DNA from: Nonomuraea rhodomycinica
Lineage (GTDB): Bacteria > Actinomycetota > Actinomycetes > Streptosporangiales > Streptosporangiaceae
NCBI RefSeq assembly: GCF_013363995.1
Contig: NZ_JABWGO010000010.1
Location: 309,005-373,004 of the forward strand
Length of the DNA stretch: 64,000 bases
Direction of reading: 5' to 3'
Below are positions 16,866 to 25,529 of this stretch, piece by piece. The notes under the pieces are model-generated. The model was not told where the DNA came from and made no database searches. It saw nothing but the letters and a program-made list of their open reading frames with translations. The translations under genes and the position numbers were made by a program. Position 1 is the stretch's first letter. Each line of letters begins with the position of its first letter.

Positions 16866-17558
16866 ATGGGACACGTACTGGTGACCGGAGCCACCGGAGG
16901 GATCGGGGCGGCGCTGGCCGGCGCGCTGGTGGAGGCCGGGCATCGGGTGACCGCCGTGGGGCGCGACGTCGGGCGGCTCGGCGCGCGGGGGCTCGACGTG
17001 CGGGGGATCGAGGTGGATCTCGCCGAGCCCGGGACGCTGGCCGGTGCGATCGGGGCGCTGGAGAAGGCGGGCGAGCTGGCGGATCTGCGAGCGCTGGTGC
17101 ATTGCGCGGCGATCGCCCCGGTCGCGGCCGTCGCCGACGCCGACCCCGGGACGTGGCAGCGGACCCTGGCGGTGAACGTGGGCTCCGCCGCCGAACTGAC
17201 CCGGCTGACGTTACCCGCCCTGCGGCGCTCGCGGGGTCACGTGATCTTCATCAACGCCGCTCCCGGAACGACCGGCATCGCCCGCTGGTCGGCCTATGCC
17301 GGCAGCAAGGCGGCGCTGCGCGAGCTGGCCGACTCGCTGCGCGACGAGGAGGCGGCCTCCGGCGTACGGGTCACCACCGTCTATCCCGGCCCCACGGCGA
17401 CCGACCTGCTGAGCGAGGTCAGGACCGCGTTCGGCCGCCCGTACGATCCCGAGCTGTGCATCCGGCCGCGGACGCTCGCCGCGATGGTCGTCTGGGTGCT
17501 GAGCGCGCCTCCCGACGCCTACACCGCGGAGCTCGCCGTGGTGCCGTCGCCACGCTGA
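16866..17558 (+). CDS. Short-chain dehydrogenase/reductase (SDR)
   Basis: The 230-residue protein is a classical SDR: NAD(P)-binding TGATGGIGAALA near residue 8, an NxxxA-type segment (LVHCAAIAP), and the catalytic Y-x-x-x-K as SAYAGSKAALREL with an upstream Ser/Asn (FINAAPGTTG). It oxidises or reduces an unidentified small alcohol or carbonyl. In the catalytic triad the usual Ser appears replaced in the INAAPG segment; homologues also vary there. ATG 16866 follows GGGAG. It diverges from the sigma operon. Confidence 0.85.
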   Translation: MGHVLVTGATGGIGAALAGALVEAGHRVTAVGRDVGRLGARGLDVRGIEVDLAEPGTLAGAIGALEKAGELADLRALVHCAAIAPVAAVADADPGTWQRTLAVNVGSAAELTRLTLPALRRSRGHVIFINAAPGTTGIARWSAYAGSKAALRELADSLRDEEAASGVRVTTVYPGPTATDLLSEVRTAFGRPYDPELCIRPRTLAAMVVWVLSAPPDAYTAELAVVPSPR

Positions 17559-17771
17559 CCTCCGCGCCGTCTCCGGAGAGCCCCGGCCGCGACCGGCCAC
17601 GGCTCCCGACATGAGCCGATCGCGGCATGGGTGAATCCTTTCGCCCCGCCCAGCCCTCTTATGAGGTGATGGCCACACTGGGGAAGGAGACGGGTGTGCG
17701 GGACGCCGTGACGCCGGTGGTGCGGCGGGTATGCTTCAGGACCTTGTCCAGCAGAGAGCAAGGGCGTGCGC

Positions 17772-18368
17772 ATGGCTGACCGGGGATGGGCGAGTGCGCA
17801 GCTCATCGAGGCCGCGCAGGCCGGCGACCGCGAGTCGATCGCCGCGGTGCTCTATGGCGCCCACGCTCACGTGCGGCGCTTCGCGGAGCACCTTTGCGCC
17901 TCACCGCAGGACGCCGAGGACGCCGCGCAGGAAGCGCTGATCATCCTCTACCGGAAGATCGGCTCGCTCCGCGCCACCGGGGCGCTGGCGTCGTGGATGT
18001 TCCGCATCGTCCGCAACGAGTGCCTGCGCCGCGCTCGTCTGGTGTTCGAGCGTCAGGACGAGCGACCGCTGTTCGAGCGTGAGGACGGGTTCGAGAGCGG
18101 CCTGGCGTCCTCGGCCGAGGACGAGGCGCTCCGGCGGCTGGAGGCCGAGTGGGTCGCGCGGGCGATCCAGGAGTTGCCCGAGGTCCAGCGCAGAGTGCTG
18201 ATCATGCGGGACGTCCTGGGCCATCCGGGGCCGTCGGTCGCGCGGTCGCTCGGCCTGAGCAACGCCGCGATGAAGTCCCAGCTGCACCGGGCCCGCAACA
18301 GGCTCCGGCTCGGCCTGGCGGGCGTGACCGGCCCCGCCGAAAGCCCGTCGGACCGCGGCGCGGCCTGA
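17772..18368 (+). CDS. ECF RNA polymerase sigma factor
   Basis: The 198-residue protein has sigma region 2 (FAEHLCASPQDAEDAAQEAL, then ASWMFRIVRNECLRRAR) and region 4 (ELPEVQRRVLIMRDVLG, LGLSNAAMKSQLHRARNRL). It lies upstream of a peroxiredoxin gene on the same strand, a pairing that suggests a redox-response role (inference). The ATG at 17772 has AAGGG 7 nt upstream; a GTG at 17766 is too close to it. No anti-sigma gene is adjacent. Confidence 0.88.
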   Translation: MADRGWASAQLIEAAQAGDRESIAAVLYGAHAHVRRFAEHLCASPQDAEDAAQEALIILYRKIGSLRATGALASWMFRIVRNECLRRARLVFERQDERPLFEREDGFESGLASSAEDEALRRLEAEWVARAIQELPEVQRRVLIMRDVLGHPGPSVARSLGLSNAAMKSQLHRARNRLRLGLAGVTGPAESPSDRGAA

Positions 18369-18412
18369 CGTACGCCCGACCCCGGACCCGCCTGACGTAC
18401 GCCCGACCCCGG
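18364..18412 (+). repeat. Direct repeat of 22 bp, period 27
   Basis: A 22-bp sequence beginning CCTGACGTACGCC occurs at 18364-18385 and again at 18391-18412. The first copy contains the sigma-factor stop codon. The 101 bp before the next gene holds no other feature. Confidence 0.85.
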
Positions 18413-18513
18413 CCCCGCCTGCCGTCGGCCTGACTCAGGACCACCGAAGGTCTGCCCGAAGACCGTCGAAGGTCCGCGTTTTCACAACCCGAGTTCGAAG
18501 AGGAAGTTCCGCC

Positions 18514-18978
18514 ATGCTCGAAACTGGATCCCCCGCGCCCGACGTGGTGCTGGAGGACACCGACGGCCGTACCGTCCGCCTGTCCGACTACCGGGGCCGA
18601 CACGCCGTACTGATCTACTTCATGCGGTCGACGTCGTGCCCGGTCTGCAACCTGCACGTCCAGGACCTCGACCGGCGCCGCGACGAGTTCGCGGACGGCG
18701 GCGTCCAGGTGATGCTGGCGGTTCCCGAGGACCGTGCCGAGGCGGCCGCCTGGAAGGCCAAGCGGGGGGTGCCGTTCCCCGTCCTCGTCGGCCGCCAGGG
18801 CACTCCGCACGAGATGATCGGCCTGGGCAGGAAGGTCTTCGGCGCGCTGCAGCAGTCCGGCAGCATCCTGGTCGACGCGGCGGGCGTCGTCCGCCACGCT
18901 CACGGCTCCACCCTGCCCACCGCCGGCTACGACCGGAAAGGGATCATCGCGGCCGTCAAGAGCATGTCGATCACCTGA
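18514..18978 (+). CDS. AhpC/TSA-type peroxiredoxin
   Basis: The 154-residue thioredoxin-fold protein carries STSCPVC with Cys42 and Cys45 where peroxiredoxins have the peroxidatic cysteine, plus the family opening GSPAPDVVLEDTDG. It should reduce hydroperoxides using thioredoxin-like donors. The CxxC spacing resembles the alkyl-hydroperoxide-reductase-like Redoxin subfamily. GAGGAAG precedes the ATG. Position after an ECF sigma gene suggests oxidative-stress expression. Confidence 0.85.
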   Translation: MLETGSPAPDVVLEDTDGRTVRLSDYRGRHAVLIYFMRSTSCPVCNLHVQDLDRRRDEFADGGVQVMLAVPEDRAEAAAWKAKRGVPFPVLVGRQGTPHEMIGLGRKVFGALQQSGSILVDAAGVVRHAHGSTLPTAGYDRKGIIAAVKSMSIT

Positions 18979-19178
18979 CGCGGGTTCACCGGGAAGGGGC
19001 CCGTCACCGGCGGAGACGCGGTGGCGGGCCTCTCGCGTTGTCGCCGGCGCCGCTGCGCGACGGCCGGGACGGCGGGGTCCACTCTCGTGGATGCCATGTC
19101 AGGAGGCTGGATCGGGCTGCTGTTTCGGGGGAGAGGGGGTCTTCAGACTGGTATGTGCGAAGGGTAGGGTGAGGTCTT

Positions 19179-19592
19179 GTGACGACGTTCCGGATCAGTG
19201 AGGCCGCGGCGCTGCTCGGGGTCAGCTCCGACACCGTACGCCGGTGGGTGGACGCGGGCCGGCTGGCGGCCGAGCGGGACGAGCACGGTCACCGGCAGGT
19301 GAACGGCGCCGATCTGGCGGCCTTCGCCCGAGCCCAGGTCGGGGAGAGCGAGAGCGGCAACCGCTCCTCGGCGCGTAACCGCTTCCGCGGGATCGTCACC
19401 GAGGTGATCCGGGACGCGGTGATGGCGCAGGTGGAGATCGCCGCCGGGCCGTTCCGGGTGGTGTCGCTGATGAGCCGCCAGGCCGCCGACGAGCTGGGCC
19501 TGCAGGTGGGGGTGGTGGCGATCGCCGTGATCAAGTCCACCAATGTCGTCGTCGAGATCCCTGGTCACGAGCGCGTGCCCAGCAGCCTGTGA
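19179..19592 (+). CDS. HTH-TOBE molybdate-responsive regulator
   Basis: The 137-residue protein joins an excisionase/MerR-type HTH (residues 3-50: FRISEAAALLGVSSDTVRRW) to a single TOBE/MOP domain (about 68-132: NRFRGIVTEVIRDAV, QAADELGLQVGVVAIAVIKS). TOBE/MOP domains bind molybdate. As the first gene before modABC it likely regulates molybdate uptake, in the role of ModE. The start is GTG at 19179, and its stop is 11 bp before the modA start. Confidence 0.88.
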   Translation: MTTFRISEAAALLGVSSDTVRRWVDAGRLAAERDEHGHRQVNGADLAAFARAQVGESESGNRSSARNRFRGIVTEVIRDAVMAQVEIAAGPFRVVSLMSRQAADELGLQVGVVAIAVIKSTNVVVEIPGHERVPSSL

Positions 19593-19603
19593 GGAGCCCC
19601 TTG

Positions 19604-20398
19604 GTGTCGAGGCGTTTTCCCCGGTGGACCGTCGCCCTCCCCGTCGCGCTCGCGCTCGGCCTGTCGGGATGCGGCTCCGCCGTACCGGCCGGCTCGGCGG
19701 CCACCCCCGCCGGCGCGGCCAAGGGGGCGAAGGAGGTGACGGTGTTCGCGGCGGCGTCCCTGACCGGCGCCTTCACCGCGCTCGGCAAGCACTTCGAGGC
19801 GGCTCATCCGGGTACGTCGGTGAAGTTCAACTTCGGCTCCAGCGCGACGCTCGCGCAGCAGATCGCGCAGGGCGCGCCCGCGGACGTGTTCGCCGCGGCC
19901 AGCCCGGCCACGATGAAGACGGTCACCGACGCGTCGCCGGCGACCTCGCCGAAGACCTTCGTCCGCAACAAGCTGCAGATCGCCGTCCCCTCCGACAACC
20001 CGGCCAAGGTGGACGAGCTGAAGGACCTGGCCGACCCCAAGGTGAAGGTCGCGCTCTGCGCCGAGCAGGTGCCGTGCGGGGCGGCGGCGGTCAAGGCGCT
20101 GGACGCGGCCGGGCTCGAGGTCAAGCCCGTGACGCTGGAGCAGGACGTCAAGGCCACGCTCACCAAGGTCGAGCTGGGCGAGGTGGACGCCGCCCTGGTC
20201 TACCGGACCGACGTGATCGCCGCGGCGGGCAAGGTCCAGGGCATCGCCTTCCCCGAAGCCGACAAGGCGATCAACGACTACCCGATCGCCGCCCTCCCGA
20301 AGGCTCCCGCCGGTGAGCTGGCCGAGCAGTTCGTCGGCCTGGTGCTGTCGCCGCAGGGCAAGGACGTGCTGACCAAGGCCGGTTTCGAGGCGCCCTGA
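19604..20398 (+). CDS. modA: Molybdate ABC transporter substrate-binding lipoprotein
   Basis: The 264-residue protein has a lipobox (LGLSGC) after a short signal peptide and the ModA pattern VTVFAAASLTGAFTALG, FGSSATLAQQIAQGAPADVF and FVRNKLQIAVP. It captures molybdate or tungstate outside the membrane for ModBC. GTG at 19604 is preferred because AGGAG lies 7 nt upstream, inside the preceding stop region; a GTG at 19589 overlapping that stop is possible. The modA stop is 5 bp from the modB start. Confidence 0.92.
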   Translation: MSRRFPRWTVALPVALALGLSGCGSAVPAGSAATPAGAAKGAKEVTVFAAASLTGAFTALGKHFEAAHPGTSVKFNFGSSATLAQQIAQGAPADVFAAASPATMKTVTDASPATSPKTFVRNKLQIAVPSDNPAKVDELKDLADPKVKVALCAEQVPCGAAAVKALDAAGLEVKPVTLEQDVKATLTKVELGEVDAALVYRTDVIAAAGKVQGIAFPEADKAINDYPIAALPKAPAGELAEQFVGLVLSPQGKDVLTKAGFEAP

Positions 20399-20403
20399 TC
20401 AGC

Positions 20404-21216
20404 ATGGGCGCCGTCACCGAGCAGAACCGCACCGCTTCGGCGCGGCCGCCGTGGATGCTGGTCGTGCCCGCGCTGGCGGGGCTGGCGTTCCTGGTGCTGC
20501 CGCTGGCCGGGCTGCTGGTCCGAGCGCCGTGGTCCACGCTGCCGGAGCGGCTGGCCGAGCCGTACGTGCTGGAGGCGCTGCGGCTGTCGCTGGTGACGGC
20601 CACCGTCGCCACCGCCATGAGCCTGCTGCTCGGGGTGCCGCTGGCCTGGCTGCTGGCCCGGGTCGAGTTCCCGGGCCGGCGCCTGGTGCGGGCGCTGGTG
20701 ACCGTGCCGCTGGTGCTCCCGCCGGTGGTGGGCGGCGTGGCGCTGCTGCTGGTGCTGGGGCGGCGCGGGCTGGTCGGGCAGTGGCTGGAGTCGGCGTTCG
20801 GGATCACGCTGCCGTTCACCACGGCGGGTGTGATCGTCGCCGAGGCGTTCGTGGCGATGCCGTTCCTGGTCATCAGCGTGGAGGGCGCGCTGCGGGCCGC
20901 CGACCGGCGTTACGAGGAGGCCGCGGCGACGCTCGGCGCCTCCCGCTGGACGGTCTTCCGCCGCGTCACCCTGCCGATGGTCATGCCCGGCGTGGTGGCG
21001 GGGGCGGTGCTGTGCTGGGCCCGGGCGCTGGGCGAGTTCGGTGCCACGATCACGTTCGCGGGCAACTTCCCCGGCACCACCCGCACCATGCCGCTGGCCG
21101 TCTACCTGGCGCTGGAGACCGAGCCGGAGGCGGCCATCGTGCTCAGCCTGGTGCTGCTGACCGTCTCGATGATCATCCTGGCCGGCCTGCGCGACCGGTG
21201 GGTGAGCGCGCCGTGA
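20404..21216 (+). CDS. modB: Molybdate ABC transporter permease
   Basis: The 270-residue integral membrane protein has about six helices and the ABC permease EAA loop (YEEAAATLGASRWTVFRRVT). The segment ARALGEFGATITFAGN is characteristic of ModB/CysTW-type permeases. It forms the membrane channel for molybdate with ModC. Its stop overlaps the ModC start (GTGA at 21213-21216), so translation is coupled. Confidence 0.92.
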   Translation: MGAVTEQNRTASARPPWMLVVPALAGLAFLVLPLAGLLVRAPWSTLPERLAEPYVLEALRLSLVTATVATAMSLLLGVPLAWLLARVEFPGRRLVRALVTVPLVLPPVVGGVALLLVLGRRGLVGQWLESAFGITLPFTTAGVIVAEAFVAMPFLVISVEGALRAADRRYEEAAATLGASRWTVFRRVTLPMVMPGVVAGAVLCWARALGEFGATITFAGNFPGTTRTMPLAVYLALETEPEAAIVLSLVLLTVSMIILAGLRDRWVSAP

Positions 21217-22244
21217 CCCTCCACGCCCGGCTCGTGGTCACCCGGCCCGCCTTCACCCTCGACATCGCGCTCGACGTCCGGCCGGGCGAGGTGGTCGCGC
21301 TGCTCGGCCCCAACGGCGCGGGCAAGACCACCGCCCTGCGCGCCCTGGCCGGCCTCGTCCCCCTGTCGAAGGGCGAGATCGTCCTGGACGGGCACGCCCT
21401 GCACACCCTGGCCCCCGAGCAGCGGCCGATCGGCATGGTCTTCCAGGACTACCTGCTCTTCCCGCACCTGTCGGCGCTGGACAACGTCGCCTTCGGTCCC
21501 CGGTGCCAGGGCGCCTCCAAGGCCGAGGCGCGCCGCACGGCCGCCGCCCTGCTGGAACGCGTCGGCCTGGCCGAGCGGGCCGCCGCCAGGCCGCGGCAGC
21601 TCTCCGGCGGCCAGGCGCAGCGCGTCGCGCTCGCCCGGGCGCTGGCCGTACGGCCCGACCTGCTGCTGCTGGACGAGCCGCTGGCCGCCCTCGACGCGCA
21701 CACCCGCCTGGAGGTGCGCTCGGAGCTGCGCCGTCACCTGGCCGACTTCGGCGGCGCCACCGTGCTGGTCACGCACGACCCGCTGGACGCCATGGTGCTG
21801 GCCGACCGGCTGGTCGTCATCGAGAACGGCGCGATCGTCCAGCAGGGCGCCCCCGCCGAGGTGGCCCGCCACCCGCGCACCGACTACGTCGCCCGGCTCG
21901 TCGGGCTCAACCTGTATCGCGGTGTGGCCGACGGGCCGCGGGTCAAGGTCGGCGAGCTGCTGATCAGCACGTCGGAACGGCTGGAGGGGGCCGCGTTCGT
22001 GGCCTTCCCGCCCGCCGCCGTGGCGCTCTACCGCTCCCGTCCGGACGGCAGCCCGCGCAACCTCTGGCAGGCGCGCATCGACGGCATCGAACGGCACGGC
22101 GACAACGTCCGCGTCCACCTCGACGGCCCTGTCACGGCGTTCGCCGACATCACCCCCGCCGCCCTCGCCGACCTCGACCTCACCCCGGGCCAGACGATCT
22201 GGGCCTCGGTCAAGGCCACCGAGACCCACGCCTATCCCGCCTGA
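21213..22244 (+). CDS. modC: Molybdate ABC transporter ATP-binding protein
   Basis: The 343-residue ATPase has Walker A (GPNGAGKTT), Q-loop (MVFQDYLLFPHL), signature LSGGQAQRVALARAL, Walker B (LLLLDEPLAALD) and the switch His (VLVTHDPLDA). A C-terminal TOBE domain (about 270-343) is the ModC-type sensor. GTG at 21213 overlaps the modB stop. It energises molybdate import and completes the TOBE regulator-modABC operon. The next gene downstream is convergent. Confidence 0.93.
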   Translation: MTLHARLVVTRPAFTLDIALDVRPGEVVALLGPNGAGKTTALRALAGLVPLSKGEIVLDGHALHTLAPEQRPIGMVFQDYLLFPHLSALDNVAFGPRCQGASKAEARRTAAALLERVGLAERAAARPRQLSGGQAQRVALARALAVRPDLLLLDEPLAALDAHTRLEVRSELRRHLADFGGATVLVTHDPLDAMVLADRLVVIENGAIVQQGAPAEVARHPRTDYVARLVGLNLYRGVADGPRVKVGELLISTSERLEGAAFVAFPPAAVALYRSRPDGSPRNLWQARIDGIERHGDNVRVHLDGPVTAFADITPAALADLDLTPGQTIWASVKATETHAYPA

Positions 22245-22274
22245 ACGAGCTCCTGTCTGAACGAGACGGCGCGC

Positions 22275-22745
22275 TCATCCCCACAGCCGGTCGTCGGCGC
22301 ACACCCGGATGTCGGTGACCTGGCTGATGTGCCGCGCCCCGCAGCGATCGCCCGGCATCACCAGGTGCGGCCCCTGCTCGTCCAGCGGCCGGCAGTCCAT
22401 GCTGACGGCCAGCAGCGCCCGCGTGTCGCCGAACTCGGGGTCGATCTCGCCCCACGACAGCACCGCGCGGTGGCCGTCGCGTCCGAGCACCGCGATCAGA
22501 TGGCGCAGCCGGTCCTTTCGCTCGGCCGGGTCGAACAGCGGCTGCGCGGCCTGGAGCACCTCGATGAGCAGCGGCCCGGTGAAGTAGTGGCGTCGCGGTC
22601 CGGAGGTGCGGCACTCGAAGGTCACCGTCATCTCCCGCTGTGGCATGGACCGCAGCGTCGCGACGCTCCACCGGGCGGGTACGCGGACCTCGCCCGACAG
22701 AGCCACCTGGCCGGCCGATGGAAGATCGGTTGACGTCGGCCGCAC
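22275..22745 (-). CDS. Small molybdopterin-domain (sulfite-oxidase-fold-like) protein
   Basis: The 156-residue protein resembles the molybdopterin-binding domain of the sulfite oxidase/YedY family in miniature. It has a strand with Cys, TVTFECRTSG, at the place of the molybdenum-ligating cysteine, then YFTGPLLIEVLQ and later SMDCRPLDEQGPHLVMPGD and ISQVTDIRV. No twin-arginine signal or dimerisation domain is present, so it is shorter than known enzymes. GTG at 22745 follows GAGGAGG with 5 nt spacing; the ATG at 22802 lacks this. Convergence with modC supports a molybdenum link. Whether it binds cofactor is unproven. Confidence 0.65.
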   Translation of the reverse strand: MRPTSTDLPSAGQVALSGEVRVPARWSVATLRSMPQREMTVTFECRTSGPRRHYFTGPLLIEVLQAAQPLFDPAERKDRLRHLIAVLGRDGHRAVLSWGEIDPEFGDTRALLAVSMDCRPLDEQGPHLVMPGDRCGARHISQVTDIRVCADDRLWG

Positions 22746-23026
22746 GGCCGCCTCCTCGTCTTGACCCTCCTCACCCTCACATGGGCCGCCATGTAACTGC
22801 AAGGGGCTTTCGTGCTACCCATCGCAGATGCAAGGGAAATGGCGGAAAGGATGTAGCTTCTGCGTTTCGGTGGGATTGATATCCACCTGCGCCGTTCCGT
22901 GATCGTTGGTACCGTCGTCTCCGGTCGGCCGCGGGACTTCGGTGCGACTTCCGGAACCCGCCTGTACAGCGATGCCTTCGCAGTTCGTGCCCTCATTCCC
23001 CGGCCGGCCCGGACAAGGGGGCGATC

Positions 23027-24412
23027 ATGGAGACGTTCGCCGACCTGATCGAGTGCGAAGACGTCCTGCTGTTCGTCAACGCGGCGATCACGTCGACCGG
23101 GCAGCGCGAGTTCCACAGCACGCAGGCCGAGCAGCGGCTCTCCCTCCGGTTCCTGCACAGCTACATCGACGGCAACTACCCCGAGATCTACGCGGCGACG
23201 CTGGCGCTGGAGATCAACGACCACAACGCCGCGATGATCATCCGCAACCTGCTCCTGCGGCACGGCGGCGACGGCGCCCTGATCGCGTGGCGGCTGTCGC
23301 GGATGGCGCCGCAGCGCGTCTACCGGCTGTTCCAGGACCTGCGGCGGCTCGGCGTCAACAACCGGCGCACCCGGGCGATCATCGCCGGGTGGCTGTCCGG
23401 CCGTCCCGACCTGGCCTTCGACGCGGTCAAGTACCGTACGGCGGTCAAGGACGCGGTGCGCCACGCCCACCTGCGGCTGGAGGGCGAGCTGGGCGACTTC
23501 CTCTTCGCGCCGCGCGGCCGTACCAGGTTCGACCACCCGCTGCTGGACGCCTGGCGCCGCGCGCACTACGAGCAGGCCGCCGTCTACGAGCTGCCCTACA
23601 CCGTGGCCGAGGGATTCGCCGCCCGGCACGGGATCAAGCGCGAGATCTTCATGGAGCGGATCGCGCCGCGGCTGACCAGGCTGGAGCGGATGCGGCTGGC
23701 CGAGTCCGCGCGTGACCAGGGCGTCGAGGCCGACCTGGCCGCGATGCCCCTGGTGCGGCTGGCCTCCTACGCGCTGTCGCTGCCCTTCCAGACCCGGGCG
23801 CGCCGCCGTTCCGAACTCACCGCGGCCCTGCGCGCGTCGGCGGCGCGCGCGGCCGGAACGCGCGCGGGCACCTGGGGACGCGTCACGGCGGTCCTCGACG
23901 ACAGCTTCTCCGCCTTCGGCTCGGTCACCAAGCGACGGAGGCCGCTCGCGGTCGCCGTGGCCTGCCACTACCTGCTGGAGGCGCTGGCGGGCGACTACCG
24001 CGGGCTCTGGCTGTCGGGCGGCGGCGACCCGCTGATGGCGCGGCCGACCGGCCCCACGCCGCTCGGGCGACGGATCGTCGACGGGCTGGAGACCGCCCCG
24101 GAACGGCTCCTCATCGTCTCCGACGGCTGGGACAACGCGCCGCCGGGGCTGGCCGCCGAGGTGCTGCGCGTCTGGCGCACCCGGCTGGACCCCGGCCGGA
24201 AGGTGAGCATCGTGCACGTCAACCCGGTCTACGACGCCGGCGGCTTCGAGGTGCGCCGGCTGGCGCCCGGTGTGCCGACCACCGGCATCCGGGACGCGGA
24301 GGACCTCCCGGTGCTGGTCGAGCTGGCCCAGTTCGCCGAGGGCCGGACCGGCCTGGCGGAGCTGCGCGGCTACCTGGCCGAGCGGGCGGCGGAGAGGGTG
24401 GCGCGGCGATGA
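23027..24412 (+). CDS. Alpha-solenoid plus von Willebrand factor A domain protein (TROVE/Ro-like architecture)
   Basis: The 461-residue protein has a helical N-terminal region (residues about 20-260, with AAMIIRNLLLRHGGDGALIA and RVYRLFQDLRRLGVNNRRTR) and a C-terminal vWA-like domain. The metal-ion (MIDAS) site reads VLDDSFSAFGS, with D291-x-S293-x-S295, and a later SDGWDN near 366. Ro60/TROVE proteins combine helical repeats with a vWA domain to hold small RNAs, and this layout is similar; homology to TROVE is an inference from layout. Its stop overlaps the next gene's start (ATGA at 24409-24412), so the two products probably work together. Confidence 0.7.
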   Translation: METFADLIECEDVLLFVNAAITSTGQREFHSTQAEQRLSLRFLHSYIDGNYPEIYAATLALEINDHNAAMIIRNLLLRHGGDGALIAWRLSRMAPQRVYRLFQDLRRLGVNNRRTRAIIAGWLSGRPDLAFDAVKYRTAVKDAVRHAHLRLEGELGDFLFAPRGRTRFDHPLLDAWRRAHYEQAAVYELPYTVAEGFAARHGIKREIFMERIAPRLTRLERMRLAESARDQGVEADLAAMPLVRLASYALSLPFQTRARRRSELTAALRASAARAAGTRAGTWGRVTAVLDDSFSAFGSVTKRRRPLAVAVACHYLLEALAGDYRGLWLSGGGDPLMARPTGPTPLGRRIVDGLETAPERLLIVSDGWDNAPPGLAAEVLRVWRTRLDPGRKVSIVHVNPVYDAGGFEVRRLAPGVPTTGIRDAEDLPVLVELAQFAEGRTGLAELRGYLAERAAERVARR

Positions 24413-25515
24413 TCGACCTGACCGGGCTGGAGACGCGGCCCGCGCAGACCTGGGGAGCGGTGCGCCTGGTGCCGCTCGTCCGCCGCGAGCCGATCCTGGA
24501 CCTGCGGCTGCACGCCAAGATCTACGGCGACGAGCTGTCCATGGTGTCGCTGCCGGACAGGACCGGCTACTGGGCCTACATCCCGCACGCCTTCGTCGCG
24601 TCCTGGACCGGCGACGGGACGCCCGCCGCCGCGTACGGGACCCAGATCGACGAGCCGGCCCGCCGCATCGGCATCAGGACGCGGCGCCGCATGGCGCGGC
24701 GCGTCGACAAGAACCGGCTGCGCTTCCTGCCGATGCACCTGGCCGTGGAGGGCTACCTGGCGCTGCACTTCGACGGGCCCGAGATCGTCTGGGAGGAGTG
24801 GTCGCGCCGCGACCTGTCGCCGCGGGTGGAGGCCGTCTACAGCGGCGCCGAGATCAGCGGGCTGGCGGACGCCCTGCGGGTCTTCGAGATCTACCCCGGA
24901 CAGTGCGGGCTGATGATCTACGTGGCCGACTCGCTCGCCGCCGCGACCGTGGTGCCGCACCCCGACGACTACCGGGCGCTGCACCCGACCCTCATCCACG
25001 ACCTGTACGGTGAGCTGATCCACGACTACGCCCTGTACCACCCGGTACGCGACTTCCCCGCGGTGGTGGACGCCTTGCGCGTGGCCTCGCTGGACGACCT
25101 GCGCCAGGCGGCCGAGCGGCACGAACGGGAGTGGGCGTCCTTCCACGACACGACCATGGCGGCGGAGATGCTGTCGTCCCCCGGCCGGGTGGAGGAGGTC
25201 TACCGGTTCGGGCCGTTCCGCCTCTCCCGGTTCCTGCCGCGCTTCGAACCGCGGCGGGAGAACCACATCGGGGAGACGATCACCTCCGACGACGGGCAGG
25301 TCGCCTACCTGAAGACCTTCCGCCTGTCGCAGGCGCAGATCCGGCGCGGCTACCTGCTGACCAGGCTGGCCGCGCACGACTGGCACCTCGGGCGCACGGC
25401 CGACGCCCTCGGGACCACCCCGGCGGACCTGGGGCTGCGCCTCGAACGCGCCGGCTTCGGCCACCTACTGCGGCAGCACGTCCTGGACCACTACCGCAAG
25501 GCCGCGAAGCGCTGA
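24409..25515 (+). CDS. ARPP-2-like protein with C-terminal Fis-type HTH
   Basis: The 368-residue protein opens RPAQTWGAVRLVPLVRREPI and continues RLHAKIYGDELSMVSLP, a style I associate with the ARPP families described in conflict and RNA-repair gene neighbourhoods. I could not verify the family. The last about 55 residues (QAQIRRGYLLTRLAAHDWHL, then AHDWHLGRTADALGTTPADL) look like a Fis-type helix-turn-helix. The middle has a TrpGluGluTrp patch. It is translationally coupled to the vWA protein and probably acts with it. No nuclease or ligase motif is visible. Confidence 0.6.
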   Translation: MIDLTGLETRPAQTWGAVRLVPLVRREPILDLRLHAKIYGDELSMVSLPDRTGYWAYIPHAFVASWTGDGTPAAAYGTQIDEPARRIGIRTRRRMARRVDKNRLRFLPMHLAVEGYLALHFDGPEIVWEEWSRRDLSPRVEAVYSGAEISGLADALRVFEIYPGQCGLMIYVADSLAAATVVPHPDDYRALHPTLIHDLYGELIHDYALYHPVRDFPAVVDALRVASLDDLRQAAERHEREWASFHDTTMAAEMLSSPGRVEEVYRFGPFRLSRFLPRFEPRRENHIGETITSDDGQVAYLKTFRLSQAQIRRGYLLTRLAAHDWHLGRTADALGTTPADLGLRLERAGFGHLLRQHVLDHYRKAAKR

Positions 25516-25529
25516 GGAGTCCGGAGGCC

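Noticed and set aside
17709..17735. Promoter of the second ECF sigma gene (TGACGC and TATGCT)
   Set aside because: The spacing of about 15 bp is short and the -35 match is poor, so no promoter feature was listed.
18364..18412. Possible CRISPR repeats
   Set aside because: Only two copies with a 5-bp gap and no cas genes nearby. It is a simple duplication.
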